Assembly: GCF_028206995.1 (NCBI RefSeq)
Contig: NZ_JAQLFL010000003.1
Coordinates: forward strand, 173,709 to 205,433
Direction of reading: 5' to 3'
Length of the DNA stretch: 31,725 nucleotides
DNA from: Collinsella aerofaciens
Lineage (GTDB): Bacteria > Actinomycetota > Coriobacteriia > Coriobacteriales > Coriobacteriaceae
Position 1 is the first letter of the stretch. Every line of letters starts with the position of its first letter. The notes beneath the pieces are model-generated. The model did not search any database and was not told where the DNA came from. It was given only the letters and a program-made list of their open reading frames with translations. This document shows positions 1 to 8,932 of the stretch, in pieces. The position numbers and the translations under genes are program-made.

Positions 1-37
1 CCGCGAGGGCGGCGAGCGCGTTAAGGAATTTCAGCAT
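1..37 (-). CDS. 5' end of a gene running off the window, possibly the pilus sortase
   Basis: Only the first 12 codons are inside the window. An ATG at 37 reads MLKFLNALAALA on the minus strand, preceded six bases upstream by a good GGAGGT Shine-Dalgarno (44-49). The peptide is hydrophobic with one early Lys, as expected for the N-terminal signal anchor of a membrane protein. In sortase-dependent pilus operons the class C sortase usually follows the major pilin, and this gene is the next one downstream of the pilin, after a terminator at 202-242. The sortase identity is therefore inferred from position only; nothing catalytic is visible. The 50-342 stretch between it and the pilin holds the terminator and no other gene that I can support. 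Confidence 0.45.
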   Translation of the reverse strand, partial: MLKFLNALAALA

Positions 38-201
38 TTGGGGACCTCCGATCGAGTCGTCGGCCGCCCGCGCACGGGATGCGTCGCAAGGGTATTTTAC
101 TGCGAGCACTCGCACTTACAGCTGGTAAACGCAATATTTGCAAACATCTGTTCGATATTCATACGCCTGATCCATCGGGCAATGGAGCCTGGCTGTGTTG
201 T

Positions 202-242
202 CCAAAAAGAACGGGGCAAACTCCAGCGCGGAGTCTGCCCCG
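202..242 (-). terminator. Rho-independent terminator after the major pilin gene
   Basis: The hairpin at 212-242 pairs CGGGGCA with TGCCCCG and ACTCC with GGAGT around an AGCGC loop, with one A-C mismatch. Read on the minus strand it is followed by TTCTTTTT. It lies about 100 nt after the pilin stop and before the next gene, so it probably reduces read-through from the abundant pilin message into the following gene. Confidence 0.75.
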
Positions 243-342
243 AAAAGAAAATGGCAAAGCAAGAACGTGGATGGACGAGAAAAGTGTCCGCAAGTCTCAT
301 GGCCATCGCATCCCACCTGCCAAAGGGATGGATGAGTGAGCG

Positions 343-2136
343 TTACTCCTGCTCGGACTCCTCAGCCTGCTTACGGCTGCGGATGAGGTGCGCCACGCCG
401 ATGCACAGCACCGCGCCACCAGCGATCCAGGTGAAGGTCACGCCGTTGAGACCGGTGAGCGGGAGGTTGGAGCCCTTCTGGTCGACAATGATGAAGCTGA
501 GCTTGCCGGTAGATGCGGTAGCCTTGTTGTCCTTGACCACGCCATCTGCTGCCTTGATTGCAGAATCAACGCTGGGGATAACCTCGTCGCCGGTCTGATT
601 GAGCTCGCGCTTGATGGTGAAGGTCACACCGTTTGCTGCGGAGTTATTGTAGCCAGGCGCCGGGGTGACCTCTTTCAGGATGTAGGTGCCTTCATCGAGA
701 CCGACAACGTTAATCTTGCCTTTTGCGTCGGTCCTCAGCTTGGCCTGCTCACTATTGGTCGTCTTGGTGCCGTTTGCCTTGATAAAGTTGTTCGTATCAC
801 CCTGCTCCTGAAGCGTGAACTCAACGCCTTCGAGCCCCTTAGTTTCATTATCGGAACCCACCTTGGTGACATCGATGCCATAGGTGTAGTCATAGGCAGG
901 GTGAATTACCGTATTGCCCTCGCCTGTACCGTTCGGGTTGTTAGAATAGGTAAGCTTAACCGTATTCTCCTGAGCCTTGCCGATAAGATCCTTGAACTAT
1001 TCCTTAATGACATTATTGCTGTCGAAAATCTTGGAGGAGTCGAGCTTGGCTTGATACTCGACGGTCACCCTCGAGCTAGCGTTGACGGCAATGGGGTTAT
1101 CGTCAACGTCAACACAATTCCTCAGGTTCTTGAAGTTAACGGTAAGTTCGTTATCATCCGAGAGATTTGTGGTGTAGCCCCGCACGGCATTATTCTTTAC
1201 GGTCTGGTTACCGATCGTAACCGTGACATCCGGAACATTATTCTCGCTGCCATCGACGAACTTGGGCGTCATGGAATTGGGCAGTTTGTCCGTGAAGACG
1301 TATTTATAGTCGCTATAGGTGTCGATATTACTCGCAACCGTACCGACGAGTTTGTAATCGACCCAATCGTCCATAGCAGAGTCAGCGGCCTTATTGGGTT
1401 TGGTAAGAATGTCTCCGTTCTCCACTGTCACCCAATTTTTGTCCTTGTCATCCATAACAGCCTTGTTGACGGTAGGAATGCTGGTCTTCTCGGTAACCAC
1501 CACATCGCCGGCGCCCACAACGGCATAAATCGGAGAAGTGGCAGTATTCTTGTTGTCAGCTTCCGACCCATCCGGAGCTAAAGTGTCCTTGTCAGTCAGG
1601 AACAGGTAATAACCAGATTTGTCGAAAGAAACCTTGTTGCCCGCCGCAAACGAAGCCTCCGTAGCGCCCGTCGGGATGGTCGGAGCGACATCCTTCGCAA
1701 CCAGTCCAGCAAGCGTATTGAGCAAATCGGTGTCTTTGAGAACCGTCGTGTTTGTGGTCCCGATAATGTTGGCAGTCAGCCAATTGGCAACATCCTGCGG
1801 GCTGGCATCGGTTTTCAGAGCGCCTTCCTTATATTTGTTGATAGCCTCGATGATGGCATTTTGCGTCGTGTCCTCAACGCCAGTTGCCCACTTAACATTC
1901 GAAACGACCTTGTCAGTCTTGCCGGCCTCATCCACGACATCGGCCTCGAAAATCTGGTAGGCCTTGTACTTCACGCTGCCATTGTCTTCGTTCTTATTGA
2001 TCTTAATGCTATTGGTCGAAGCAGTCGCACCATCAGCAAACGCCATGGTCACCGGGGCCATGACGCCACCGAAGCTCAACGCCGCCGTGAGGCCTGCCGT
2101 TACTGCCAGGCGTGCGATGTTCTTGCTCATGCTCAT
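343..2136 (-). pseudogene. Major pilin (isopeptide-forming fimbrial subunit), interrupted by an in-frame amber codon
   Basis: This would be a 597-codon surface pilin, but codon 380 is TAG (997-999), in the same frame as both halves. The start is the ATG at 2136, eight bases after a GGAGG; it gives MSMSKNIARL and a signal peptide ending near AFADG. Residues about 35-380 match the isopeptide-forming fimbrial domains, with a pilin-like Lys in VNKAV (K225). After the stop the frame continues with TVKLTYSNNPNG, typical of these pilins, then a CnaB/prealbumin-fold domain with an E-box (YILKEVTPAPGY, E489), an LPLTG sorting motif (558-562), a hydrophobic segment and a basic tail. Without read-through the product would be secreted but lack the sorting signal. 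A single C-to-T change from a Gln codon (CAG) would explain the stop; a sequencing error is possible. The 108-nt gap to the upstream pilin contains a small GCCCC/GGGGC hairpin (about 2219-2238). Confidence 0.85.
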
Positions 2137-2244
2137 CTTCTTTTCCTCCGTTTTCCGTTTTATTCCAATTCGATCGATCATCATCTGTCTGTGTCTTAGC
2201 ATCTACTTCGCTACGTCTCGCCCCGCTCTCTGTGGGGCTGCCAG

Positions 2245-3915
2245 CTACTCTTTATGGCTGCCACCTCCCCGCTTGACCAGGAGCGCGACCACGATGAGTG
2301 CGGCTCCGGCGACCGCTGCGGCGGCCACGGCGTACATTGCCATATCACCAGTCAAGGGCATAAAGCCTCCGGTGGTAATGCTAGGGGGCGTGCCGGTGGG
2401 CGTGTTGATGAGCGACGCCTCCAGGCTGCCCGTCGACCCGTCCGCGCTGTCGGCACGCAGGGGCGACTCGGCCGTGATGGTGAGCTTGGGCTTGGCGGCG
2501 GCCACCTGGTCGACGTCCAGGCCCTCGGCCTTGACCGTCACGGAGCGCGTACCCTCAAAGGCGGTGTAGCCCTTGGGCGCCTTGAGCTCGCGGACCTCCA
2601 GCTTGCCCGAGTCCACGCCCGAGACGGTCACGCGGCCGTCCTCGCCCGTGGTGACGGTGGCCTTGCCCTCCGCATCCCACGTGCCGTCGGCCGCCAGCGT
2701 GCGACCGCGGTCGTCGGCGATGCTCAGGACCGCCCCGGCAAGCGGCTTGTCGCCGTCGCTGCCGCGCTTGGTGAGCGCGAGATCCCAGGTGTAGGCGCAC
2801 GCATCGTCGCTCGGCGTGCGGGTGAAGCCGGCGTCGCCGGACTGGTCGGCAAAGGGAGAGCGCGGGTAGCGCAGGTAGACCTCGTTGGGGTTGCCCTTCG
2901 CGATGCCGTGGTTGCACGCGCTGTTGAGCGGCGCGTTGTACACGGCGACCACGCGGGCGCCCGCGGTGAAGGCGTCGGCCCCGCCGAGCGCGGCGATGAG
3001 GTCGCCGGTGCGCACGGTGAAGGTCTTACCGTCGGCCGCTACCTTGGTGGCGCACTGGGCCGTGATGTCGGTCCAGCCCTTCGCGGGCTCGGTGCCGGCG
3101 CGCCCGTCCTTGTCGGCCGAGACGGCGTCAAAGCCGCCCTCGGTCCCCGCCGCCGCGTACACGCGCATGCTCGCGGCGACCTTGGAGGGGTCGAGCCCCG
3201 CGCTCATGGTATCGACGAACTTCACCGTATAGGTGTCGTAGGCAGTGAGCCCGGCCGGGACCGTGGCCGAGAGGCGCCAGTACAGGTCGTCGGCGACCGT
3301 GGCGTCGGCGGCCTTCTGCCATGCGGCGGCGCTGTCCTCCAGCACATGCTTGGACACCTTGGGGGTCGCCGCCTTGGGCTTAACGGTGACGGCGCTGCCG
3401 CCCACCAGCGCCATGATCGGCGCGGTGCCGGCCTCGTTCTGGGAAATGGCTTCGTCGTCGGCGACGATGAGCCAGTATCCGCTGGGCAGCTCGGCCGCCG
3501 TGCCCGCGTTAAGGGCCATGGACACGGCGCCAGAGCTCTGGAGGGAACGAGCGAGCTGTGCGCTCAGCGCGCTCGTAAGGTGGGAATCGGTGTTGAGCCA
3601 CTCGGCAGCTTCCTGCGCGGTGGTCTGGGAATTGGGCATGCCGGCGCTGTGCAGCACAGGCAGCGCGACGTCGCGCACGGCGTCGCATGCCCAGGCGAGG
3701 TCGGTGGCGATCTTGGCGTCGCTGTCGCCGTCGACGACGTTGGCGCTAAAGATCCGGTAGGCGTCGTAGCTGCTCGCCACGGTGCCGCTCACCGTGATGG
3801 AACCGGTCGAGGTCGGCGCGGCCTGCGCGGAAGCGGGGAACACAACCGCGCAGGTGCCGATCAGGAGGGCAAGCAGCGCAAACAAGATCGGGAAGGAGCA
3901 AACTTTCTTATTCAC
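2245..3915 (-). CDS. Minor/base pilin with isopeptide and SpaA-type domains, MPLTG anchor
   Basis: A 556-aa sortase substrate. The start is taken as GTG at 3915 because an AGGGAGGT site (3923-3930) lies seven bases upstream and because it overlaps the end of the tip adhesin gene by 8 nt (GTGAATAA), suggesting translational coupling. Longer starts would run into the upstream gene. Residues 1-31 form a signal peptide ending in ASAQA. The middle carries an isopeptide-type pilin domain (KVSKHVLED near residue 190 and following). A prealbumin/SpaA-like domain with the E-box LEVRELKAPKGY lies near residues 400-490. The C-terminus has MPLTGD (from 519), a hydrophobic helix and a KRGGG tail. Met in place of Leu makes the sorting motif slightly unusual. 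By eye its GC content is much higher than that of both neighbouring pilus genes. It is probably an accessory or base pilin; the role is inferred from size and gene order. Confidence 0.85.
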   Translation of the reverse strand: MNKKVCSFPILFALLALLIGTCAVVFPASAQAAPTSTGSITVSGTVASSYDAYRIFSANVVDGDSDAKIATDLAWACDAVRDVALPVLHSAGMPNSQTTAQEAAEWLNTDSHLTSALSAQLARSLQSSGAVSMALNAGTAAELPSGYWLIVADDEAISQNEAGTAPIMALVGGSAVTVKPKAATPKVSKHVLEDSAAAWQKAADATVADDLYWRLSATVPAGLTAYDTYTVKFVDTMSAGLDPSKVAASMRVYAAAGTEGGFDAVSADKDGRAGTEPAKGWTDITAQCATKVAADGKTFTVRTGDLIAALGGADAFTAGARVVAVYNAPLNSACNHGIAKGNPNEVYLRYPRSPFADQSGDAGFTRTPSDDACAYTWDLALTKRGSDGDKPLAGAVLSIADDRGRTLAADGTWDAEGKATVTTGEDGRVTVSGVDSGKLEVRELKAPKGYTAFEGTRSVTVKAEGLDVDQVAAAKPKLTITAESPLRADSADGSTGSLEASLINTPTGTPPSITTGGFMPLTGDMAMYAVAAAAVAGAALIVVALLVKRGGGSHKE

Positions 3916-6900
3916 GACGCTTACCTCCCTTCGCATTCGCCTTGCGACGAATGTGCATCCAGGCCGCAGCAGCACAAAGCACCGCCGCGCCGGCAAGGTA
4001 CGTCAGAGTGACGCCCGACATACCAGAAAGGGGCAAAGAGGTGGAGTAGGTGTTGGTGAAGGTGGGGATGGAGGTGTCGGTGGAGTTGGGGGCGGAGGTG
4101 TCGATGAACGTCTTTACTTCGGCATTGTCTTCTGGTGTCCAATTGCCTTCGGAGTCAACGGTTCCCTTCATGTAGGTCACCTTATAGTTGATGGTTCCAT
4201 TGGCGACATCCGTTCGATCAACCTTGAACCTATAGACCGAATGATCAAACTTGTAATGCGGATATTTCTCACTTTCGTCCTCCTCGCGCACGTAATAATA
4301 CGGGAAGTCCTTGGAAGCGCTACGGCCCGTGGAGTCCGCGCCCTTGGTGGGGTCGTCAAGCGTGCAACTAATATCTCCGAATTTCAGGAGCTGAGAGCTG
4401 AGGCCATTGGCCTGAGTCTTTACCTCTTGAGCGTTTTCGAACTTCGGATTGTCTGCGAGCTTGAGCGTAAACACCTTCATCTCGCCACCCTCAACGACCT
4501 TAGTCACCCTAGGAGTCCAGGAAAAACTGGAGGTATACGTGTTGGTGAAGGTTGCCTTGTTGGTGGAGGTTGCGCTGCTGGAGTCGACGATCGAATAATA
4601 GCCTTGGCCGTCATCTTTCAGAGCGCCCAGCGATTTAGTTAAATCTCCGGAGTGTTTAATCACCCTCGTGTTTGTAAGCGTGTAGTTATGAACACTGATT
4701 TCTTTAGTCTTGCTCTCGTCATTCAGCGTCGGAACAGACATAAGTACAGTCACGTTATCCTGGAGCGTCCCCACAATCTCATACACAGCAGGGTCGTACT
4801 TGATGTAGGGATTATTACCAGCATCTTCAACCAGATAATATGTAATCTCGCCAGCCGAACTGCTCGGAGCAGACTGTTCACCAAGGTTAAACGTGATGTT
4901 GCCGTTTGCATCATTACCTGCATTTCCTACCTCAGTGCAAACGCCGCGATCGAATGTCCCATTAGCGAAAGGATCTATCAAATCCTTGCGGTAGACCTTA
5001 AAGGTGAACTCATTCTCAGTGAGTGGTTTTTTCTCATCAGTCTGCGAATCGATTAGCTCCTTGGTCGCCTTAAGGCTTGGGTAGACATACGCGTCCGCTG
5101 GCTGACCCAAGTACAGGTCACCATTCGACATGATGCCGCCACCATGGTCCCAGGAATAGTTGTCCGTGATGAAAGTTGTAACTTTAGTACCCTGTACTTT
5201 ACCCTGTACTGCGTCAGTCACCGCTTGATCCGTGGCCTTAACATCAGAAGTCAGGCCGATGTTATTTTTTACCCCAACAACACCGTTGGCGGGGATGGTG
5301 ATGCGATTCGTTAGCTCAATGCTTCCCGAATACTTGGCGTCTATATTGCCAAGCATCTTGCCGCTTACCACTGCGACCGGCGTTGTGTGACCTTCCGCCG
5401 CGAGGAAGAAATCGGCATGACCATTCTTACGAAAAACATGTTCATTGTTAGAGTCGACCGAGTTATAGGCGACCCAGTCTTGATCCTTACCCTCGCCGCC
5501 GCCAGAAAGATGGAGGCTACCATTATTACTGTTATTATTATTCTGCGGGTCATATTTGGTGAAAGAACTAGCGTCTTTAGCGTCAGTGTTGCCAAAAATC
5601 GCTGTGCCTTCAGTGTTCGTTACCAATGTCTTGCCCGTGGGGCAGACTGCTACGCCGCCGCCATAGCCACCAGCGGTATTGCTGCTAATGTACGAGTTGT
5701 ATACAAATAATCTACCAGCGGTCTTTTCCATATTCGCATTCGAGTTTCCCTGAACAAAGATGCCGCCGCCACCCCAGTCAAAGCGAGACATGCAGTGATT
5801 GTTAGTGATATAGACTTTATTGTCTTCAGTGCCGTTAATCATCGCGTCAACCATCTGGCCCACTCGGACGCCGGCACCTTCAGATCGGTAGCTCACGTTA
5901 GAGGCAATAATTCCTCCCGTGATATTCAGCCGCGCCATTCCTGAGCGAGACGTTTGGCCATTCCGTTCGACATCGGTAACGTAAACGCCGCCGCCGGCTT
6001 CCTCGGAGTAGTTGCCGGTAATCTGACCATCGGAAATAGTGACTTTCGCTCCATAGTTGGCAGCAAGCCCAGCGCCGCCATGGTCACCGTTGCCATCCTT
6101 GCCGCAGAATTTAGCCATTCTATTATTCGTGATATAGCCATCAGAAACGGACACGATGCCGCCCTTGGCCATAATGCCGCCACCGAGTCCCTCGTTGAGT
6201 GTGCTATTACCGGAGATTACGCCATTAGTTATGGTGACCTTGGAATAACGGGCATACACACCACCGCCATTATAAGCGCTGTTGCCGGCAATTACGCCGC
6301 CAGTCAGCTTAAGGGTCGAGGCGCCGCCTTGCTCGTTGGATACCATAATGCCCGCGCCGTCACCCGAGCCAGAAGCACCGCAAACGTAGCCACCGCTCAT
6401 GTTGACAGTAGAGCCGTTCTCGGCATAGATGAGATGCCCGACGTTGCAATCCTTTGCCTGCGTGAGCGTACCGCCCTGAAGGTTAAACTTGCCGCCCGTG
6501 TAGACGTTAATGAGCTTCAATGTGGAACCCTTGGGCGCAGTTGAGACAATTGCACCCTGGATGTTGACCTCATATGTTTCACGCGTTTCCGTCGTGCCCG
6601 TACCCGTATCGTTAACGGACGACGTGGTTACGTAATAGGTGAGCTTGTTCGGGATGTCGTTGTCATAGCCGACCTTGCCATTTTTGCCATAATAATCGGG
6701 AGTGAACTTCTGGCCTTGATCATCCAGCACCACGCTTGATAAGGGCCTATCACCAGAGTGATTAGGATTATCCGTAATTGTAAACTCGGCACCATTGCTC
6801 ACACTGAAAAGCGGCTTAGTACCATCGCCCGAGTGCTTTATCTTGCAGCCATTAAGATTAAGGGTGATATTGCTTCCTTTATTCCTGAGAAAAATCTCGT

Positions 6901-7390
6901 CGTTGTAATCGATGTTACTCATCAGCTCGAAGCTGGCCGTTTCGCCCGCTTTAACACCCTGAAGCTTATCGCGGAGCTCTTCTGCGCTAGTTATTTGTAC
7001 GGCAGCCGCTTCAGTTTGCTCGTTTTGCGCAGCCGTAACAACGGTTTCACCATCCGAAGTCGTTCTACCCTCGTTCTGCTGCTCTTCCTCGGGCTGCTCC
7101 TCAGGCTGGCTATCGTCGCCAGACTCGTCGCTCTCGGTCTCGTCACTATTCTGGTTTTCGGCATCCCCGTTGTTGGTGTTTTCTACATCAGTAGACTCAG
7201 TTGAGGAATCAGCCGCCGTCACAGTTTCCTCGGCTGCACCCTCCTGACCATCGTTTGCAATGGCCTGCGAGATCGGAGGCATGACGAGCGACAGCACCAG
7301 GCTCAAAACGGAGGCTCCGCACAAAACGCCTGCTAGCACACGATGCATCGCTTTATTGCTCTGCTTAGATTTGTCTGAATATGCTTTCAT
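3908..7390 (-). CDS. Large cell-wall-anchored pilus tip adhesin with right-handed beta-helix
   Basis: An 1160-aa first gene of the pilus operon. ATG 7390 is preceded by GGGGAGGAG. Residues 15-45 are a long signal peptide, and about 46-125 is a very acidic Glu/Asp/Ser/Asn/Gln low-complexity linker. From about 135 to 620 there are repeated short strands with the pattern G-G-x-I-x-G-N-x-A and G-G-G-V/I (for example ITNGVISGNST), characteristic of parallel beta-helix surface proteins. From about 770 to 1110 there are two or three Spy0128/FctA-like pilin domains ending in TFTNTY motifs. The anchor is LPLSG (1119-1123), a hydrophobic helix and a basic KANAKGGKRRE tail. An AAT-rich microsatellite near 5520-5540 encodes an Asn-rich loop. 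Size, position and domain order suggest the tip adhesin that contacts host or mucus glycans; the ligand is unknown. Confidence 0.88.
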   Translation of the reverse strand: MKAYSDKSKQSNKAMHRVLAGVLCGASVLSLVLSLVMPPISQAIANDGQEGAAEETVTAADSSTESTDVENTNNGDAENQNSDETESDESGDDSQPEEQPEEEQQNEGRTTSDGETVVTAAQNEQTEAAAVQITSAEELRDKLQGVKAGETASFELMSNIDYNDEIFLRNKGSNITLNLNGCKIKHSGDGTKPLFSVSNGAEFTITDNPNHSGDRPLSSVVLDDQGQKFTPDYYGKNGKVGYDNDIPNKLTYYVTTSSVNDTGTGTTETRETYEVNIQGAIVSTAPKGSTLKLINVYTGGKFNLQGGTLTQAKDCNVGHLIYAENGSTVNMSGGYVCGASGSGDGAGIMVSNEQGGASTLKLTGGVIAGNSAYNGGGVYARYSKVTITNGVISGNSTLNEGLGGGIMAKGGIVSVSDGYITNNRMAKFCGKDGNGDHGGAGLAANYGAKVTISDGQITGNYSEEAGGGVYVTDVERNGQTSRSGMARLNITGGIIASNVSYRSEGAGVRVGQMVDAMINGTEDNKVYITNNHCMSRFDWGGGGIFVQGNSNANMEKTAGRLFVYNSYISSNTAGGYGGGVAVCPTGKTLVTNTEGTAIFGNTDAKDASSFTKYDPQNNNNSNNGSLHLSGGGEGKDQDWVAYNSVDSNNEHVFRKNGHADFFLAAEGHTTPVAVVSGKMLGNIDAKYSGSIELTNRITIPANGVVGVKNNIGLTSDVKATDQAVTDAVQGKVQGTKVTTFITDNYSWDHGGGIMSNGDLYLGQPADAYVYPSLKATKELIDSQTDEKKPLTENEFTFKVYRKDLIDPFANGTFDRGVCTEVGNAGNDANGNITFNLGEQSAPSSSAGEITYYLVEDAGNNPYIKYDPAVYEIVGTLQDNVTVLMSVPTLNDESKTKEISVHNYTLTNTRVIKHSGDLTKSLGALKDDGQGYYSIVDSSSATSTNKATFTNTYTSSFSWTPRVTKVVEGGEMKVFTLKLADNPKFENAQEVKTQANGLSSQLLKFGDISCTLDDPTKGADSTGRSASKDFPYYYVREEDESEKYPHYKFDHSVYRFKVDRTDVANGTINYKVTYMKGTVDSEGNWTPEDNAEVKTFIDTSAPNSTDTSIPTFTNTYSTSLPLSGMSGVTLTYLAGAAVLCAAAAWMHIRRKANAKGGKRRE

Positions 7391-7444
7391 CGATGTCTCC
7401 TCCCCAAGAGACCGCGATCTTGCTCTTTCACTATCAAACGTATC

Positions 7445-7465
7445 TGCGCAATCTGTAATTGCGCA
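7445..7465. promoter_or_regulatory. Operator-like inverted repeat upstream of the pilus operon
   Basis: Perfect 8-bp arms TGCGCAAT and ATTGCGCA flank the spacer CTGTA, centred about 65 nt upstream of the tip adhesin start. Length and symmetry fit a dimeric regulator site or a 5'-UTR hairpin. No regulator gene is adjacent. Confidence 0.4.
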
Positions 7466-7675
7466 CGTTTATTGAAAAAATTGTAACGATTGTTTAGACA
7501 TCTGAGCAACAAAACCGACATTTTTGTAGCGGATTCTCAATTCTCTTGAAATTTGCTCAGATTTACCTTCGTTTATTCGCTATCTATTTTTTGTTTCTAC
7601 TGGCAATTTAGTTGCACATCATTTTTTAATGGCATTAGATTTTTTTGCACAAATTTTTGCTCAATAGCAAACATC

Positions 7676-7706
7676 CTGCTCACGGTCGAAAATCGACCGT
7701 GAGCAG
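7676..7706. repeat. Perfect 14-bp inverted repeat, strong hairpin
   Basis: Arms CTGCTCACGGTCGA and TCGACCGTGAGCAG surround an AAA loop with no mismatch. Neither side is followed directly by a clear T-tract, so it is not a textbook terminator. A smaller inverted repeat, TTTGCT/AGCAAA (7656-7671), lies next to it. It may be a terminator variant separating the HAD gene from the pilus promoter, or a regulatory site. Confidence 0.6.
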
Positions 7707-7848
7707 TAGGTCATCAACCGGAAGGAATATCCTACCAAATTGATGGGAATATCTTTAACTCATCGGTGGTTAGAAATGTAATGTTCAGATAACCATATCT
7801 GAATTTTCACACAGATTTTCGGTATCAATTCGCCCAAATCGCCTGAAG

Positions 7849-7880
7849 CCACCACAAAGATGCCTGCCCCCTTATGGTGG
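7849..7880 (-). repeat. Palindromic repeat, CCTGTCCC-loop family, variant copy
   Basis: Arms CCACCACAAAG and CTTATGGTGG enclose TGCCTGCCCC. It is related to the copies at 8804, 10395 and 24953. It starts 14 nt beyond the stop of the HAD gene. No T-run follows, so terminator function is weaker here than in the other copies. Confidence 0.65.
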
Positions 7881-7893
7881 CTCTCCCCCGGCG

Positions 7894-8715
7894 CTACAGC
7901 AGATGCTCCTCGATAAAGATCGCGATGCCGTCTTTGTCGTTGCTCGCGGTTACAAAGTCGGCGGCGGCACGGGTGGCGTCGCTGCCATTTGCCATGGCCA
8001 CGCCCACGCCGGCGTCGGCCACCATGCAGGTGTCGTTGTCCGCATCGCCAAACACGCAGATGTTCTGGAGCTCCATGTCGTTGAGCTCCGCCACGCGCAC
8101 AAGGCCGCGCGTCTTGGACACGCGCGGATCCATGAACTCGTAGAGCCGCTGCGTGGTTTGCAGGGCCGCTGCCTTAACAGTGTCATCGGCAAACGTCGAC
8201 GCCCGCTCAATCACCCGCGGCATCACCTCGGGCGCCATGGTAAACATCACCTTGGGCTGCGGCTCGCGCAAAAACTCGGCAAAATCGACCACCTGGTAGG
8301 GCACGCCATCGACGCGCGACAGGTGCTCGACGCACGCGTTGCTCTCGGGCACGTAGAACACGCCGTCTCGGGGGCAGACGGGCGTTGCCGGAAGGTCCGC
8401 CATGTGTTTGCAGATGCGCGCGATGGTCTCGCCCGGCAGCGGATAGCTCAGCTCGTTGATGTCGTGCGCGCGGTCGATGACCTCGGCGCCACCGCAGCCC
8501 ACGAGCACGTCTACCAGGCCTTCGATGCCCCAGAGCTCGTACATGGCCTCGGTCGCATGGGCGTCGCGCCCGGTGCACAGGCCAAAGAGCACGCCGCGCT
8601 CGCGCAGGGCGCGGATCGCCGCCACGGTGCGCGGGGACACCGTGTGCTGGCTCGTGAGCAGCGTGCCGTCGATATCGCAGAACACGGCTTTGACGTGGCT
8701 GAAGGTGGTGTCCAT
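7894..8715 (-). CDS. Cof-type HAD-IIB family phosphatase
   Basis: A 273-aa cytosolic hydrolase. The N-terminal motif FCDIDGTLLT contains the nucleophile Asp14 and acid/base Asp16 of the HAD superfamily. A C2B-type cap occupies roughly residues 85-190, and the Mg-binding motif IV appears as VFGDADNDTCM near residue 220, followed by GVAMANGSDATR. Length and order fit the Cof/YidA group, which removes phosphate from sugar phosphates or related small metabolites; the substrate cannot be told. The start ATG at 8715 has AGAAAGG upstream. It stands alone between repeat elements on both sides. Confidence 0.88.
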   Translation of the reverse strand: MDTTFSHVKAVFCDIDGTLLTSQHTVSPRTVAAIRALRERGVLFGLCTGRDAHATEAMYELWGIEGLVDVLVGCGGAEVIDRAHDINELSYPLPGETIARICKHMADLPATPVCPRDGVFYVPESNACVEHLSRVDGVPYQVVDFAEFLREPQPKVMFTMAPEVMPRVIERASTFADDTVKAAALQTTQRLYEFMDPRVSKTRGLVRVAELNDMELQNICVFGDADNDTCMVADAGVGVAMANGSDATRAAADFVTASNDKDGIAIFIEEHLL

Positions 8716-8803
8716 GGGGGCCTTTCTGGGTTGTGCGGCGGTGTGGGGTGTATTCGCAAACGGCGTACATGGTATACCAAGGCACAGGCCGTTGGGACCC
8801 GAT

Positions 8804-8834
8804 CACCACAAAGGCGTCTGGCCCCTTTGTGGTG
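8804..8834 (-). repeat. Palindromic repeat, CCTGTCCC-loop family, variant copy
   Basis: Arms CACCACAAAGG and CCTTTGTGGTG enclose CGTCTGGCC, a changed version of the loop in the other copies. It lies between the MFS gene and the HAD gene, with no T-run on either side. Confidence 0.7.
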
Positions 8835-8869
8835 GCCGGACCCGAAGGGTGTCCCGGCCCGGAGCGCAA

Positions 8870-8930
8870 ACCATCACAACATTCGACGTTTTTCGGCAAA
8901 ATCGCGATTTTCATCGAATGTTGTGATGGT
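8870..8930. repeat. 61-nt long-hairpin repeat, copy 1 (inverted, diverged loop)
   Basis: The outer arms are ACCATCACAACATTCGA and TCGAATGTTGTGATGGT. The reverse complement matches the copies at 13100 and 14342 in both arms, but the central part differs. It ends two bases before the stop codon of the MFS gene and is followed on the plus strand by TTTTT. It probably forms the 3' end of the MFS message and may work as a terminator. Confidence 0.8.
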
Positions 8931-8932
8931 TT

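Larger units (their letters stand above)
7391..7893 (-). promoter_or_regulatory. AT-rich leader and promoter region of the pilus operon
   Basis: This 500-nt stretch has no credible gene and is strikingly AT-rich compared with the rest of the window. It must contain the promoter of the pilus operon, but several weak -35/-10 combinations are possible and I do not choose one. It carries inverted repeats at 7445-7465, 7656-7671 and 7676-7706 and a palindromic repeat element at 7849-7880, each listed or discussed separately. Confidence 0.5.

Noticed and set aside
997..999. Recoding of the amber codon as pyrrolysine
   Set aside because: No pyl genes or insertion element are visible, and the local sequence simply fits a Gln-to-stop change.
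388..1581. Long plus-strand open frame opposite the major pilin
   Set aside because: It is antisense to a gene with clear pilin motifs and has no recognisable domain or start signal; it is a shadow frame.
2254..4011. 585-codon plus-strand open frame opposite the minor pilin
   Set aside because: High-GC shadow with Arg/Gly/His-biased composition; the minus frame carries signal peptide, E-box and sorting motif.
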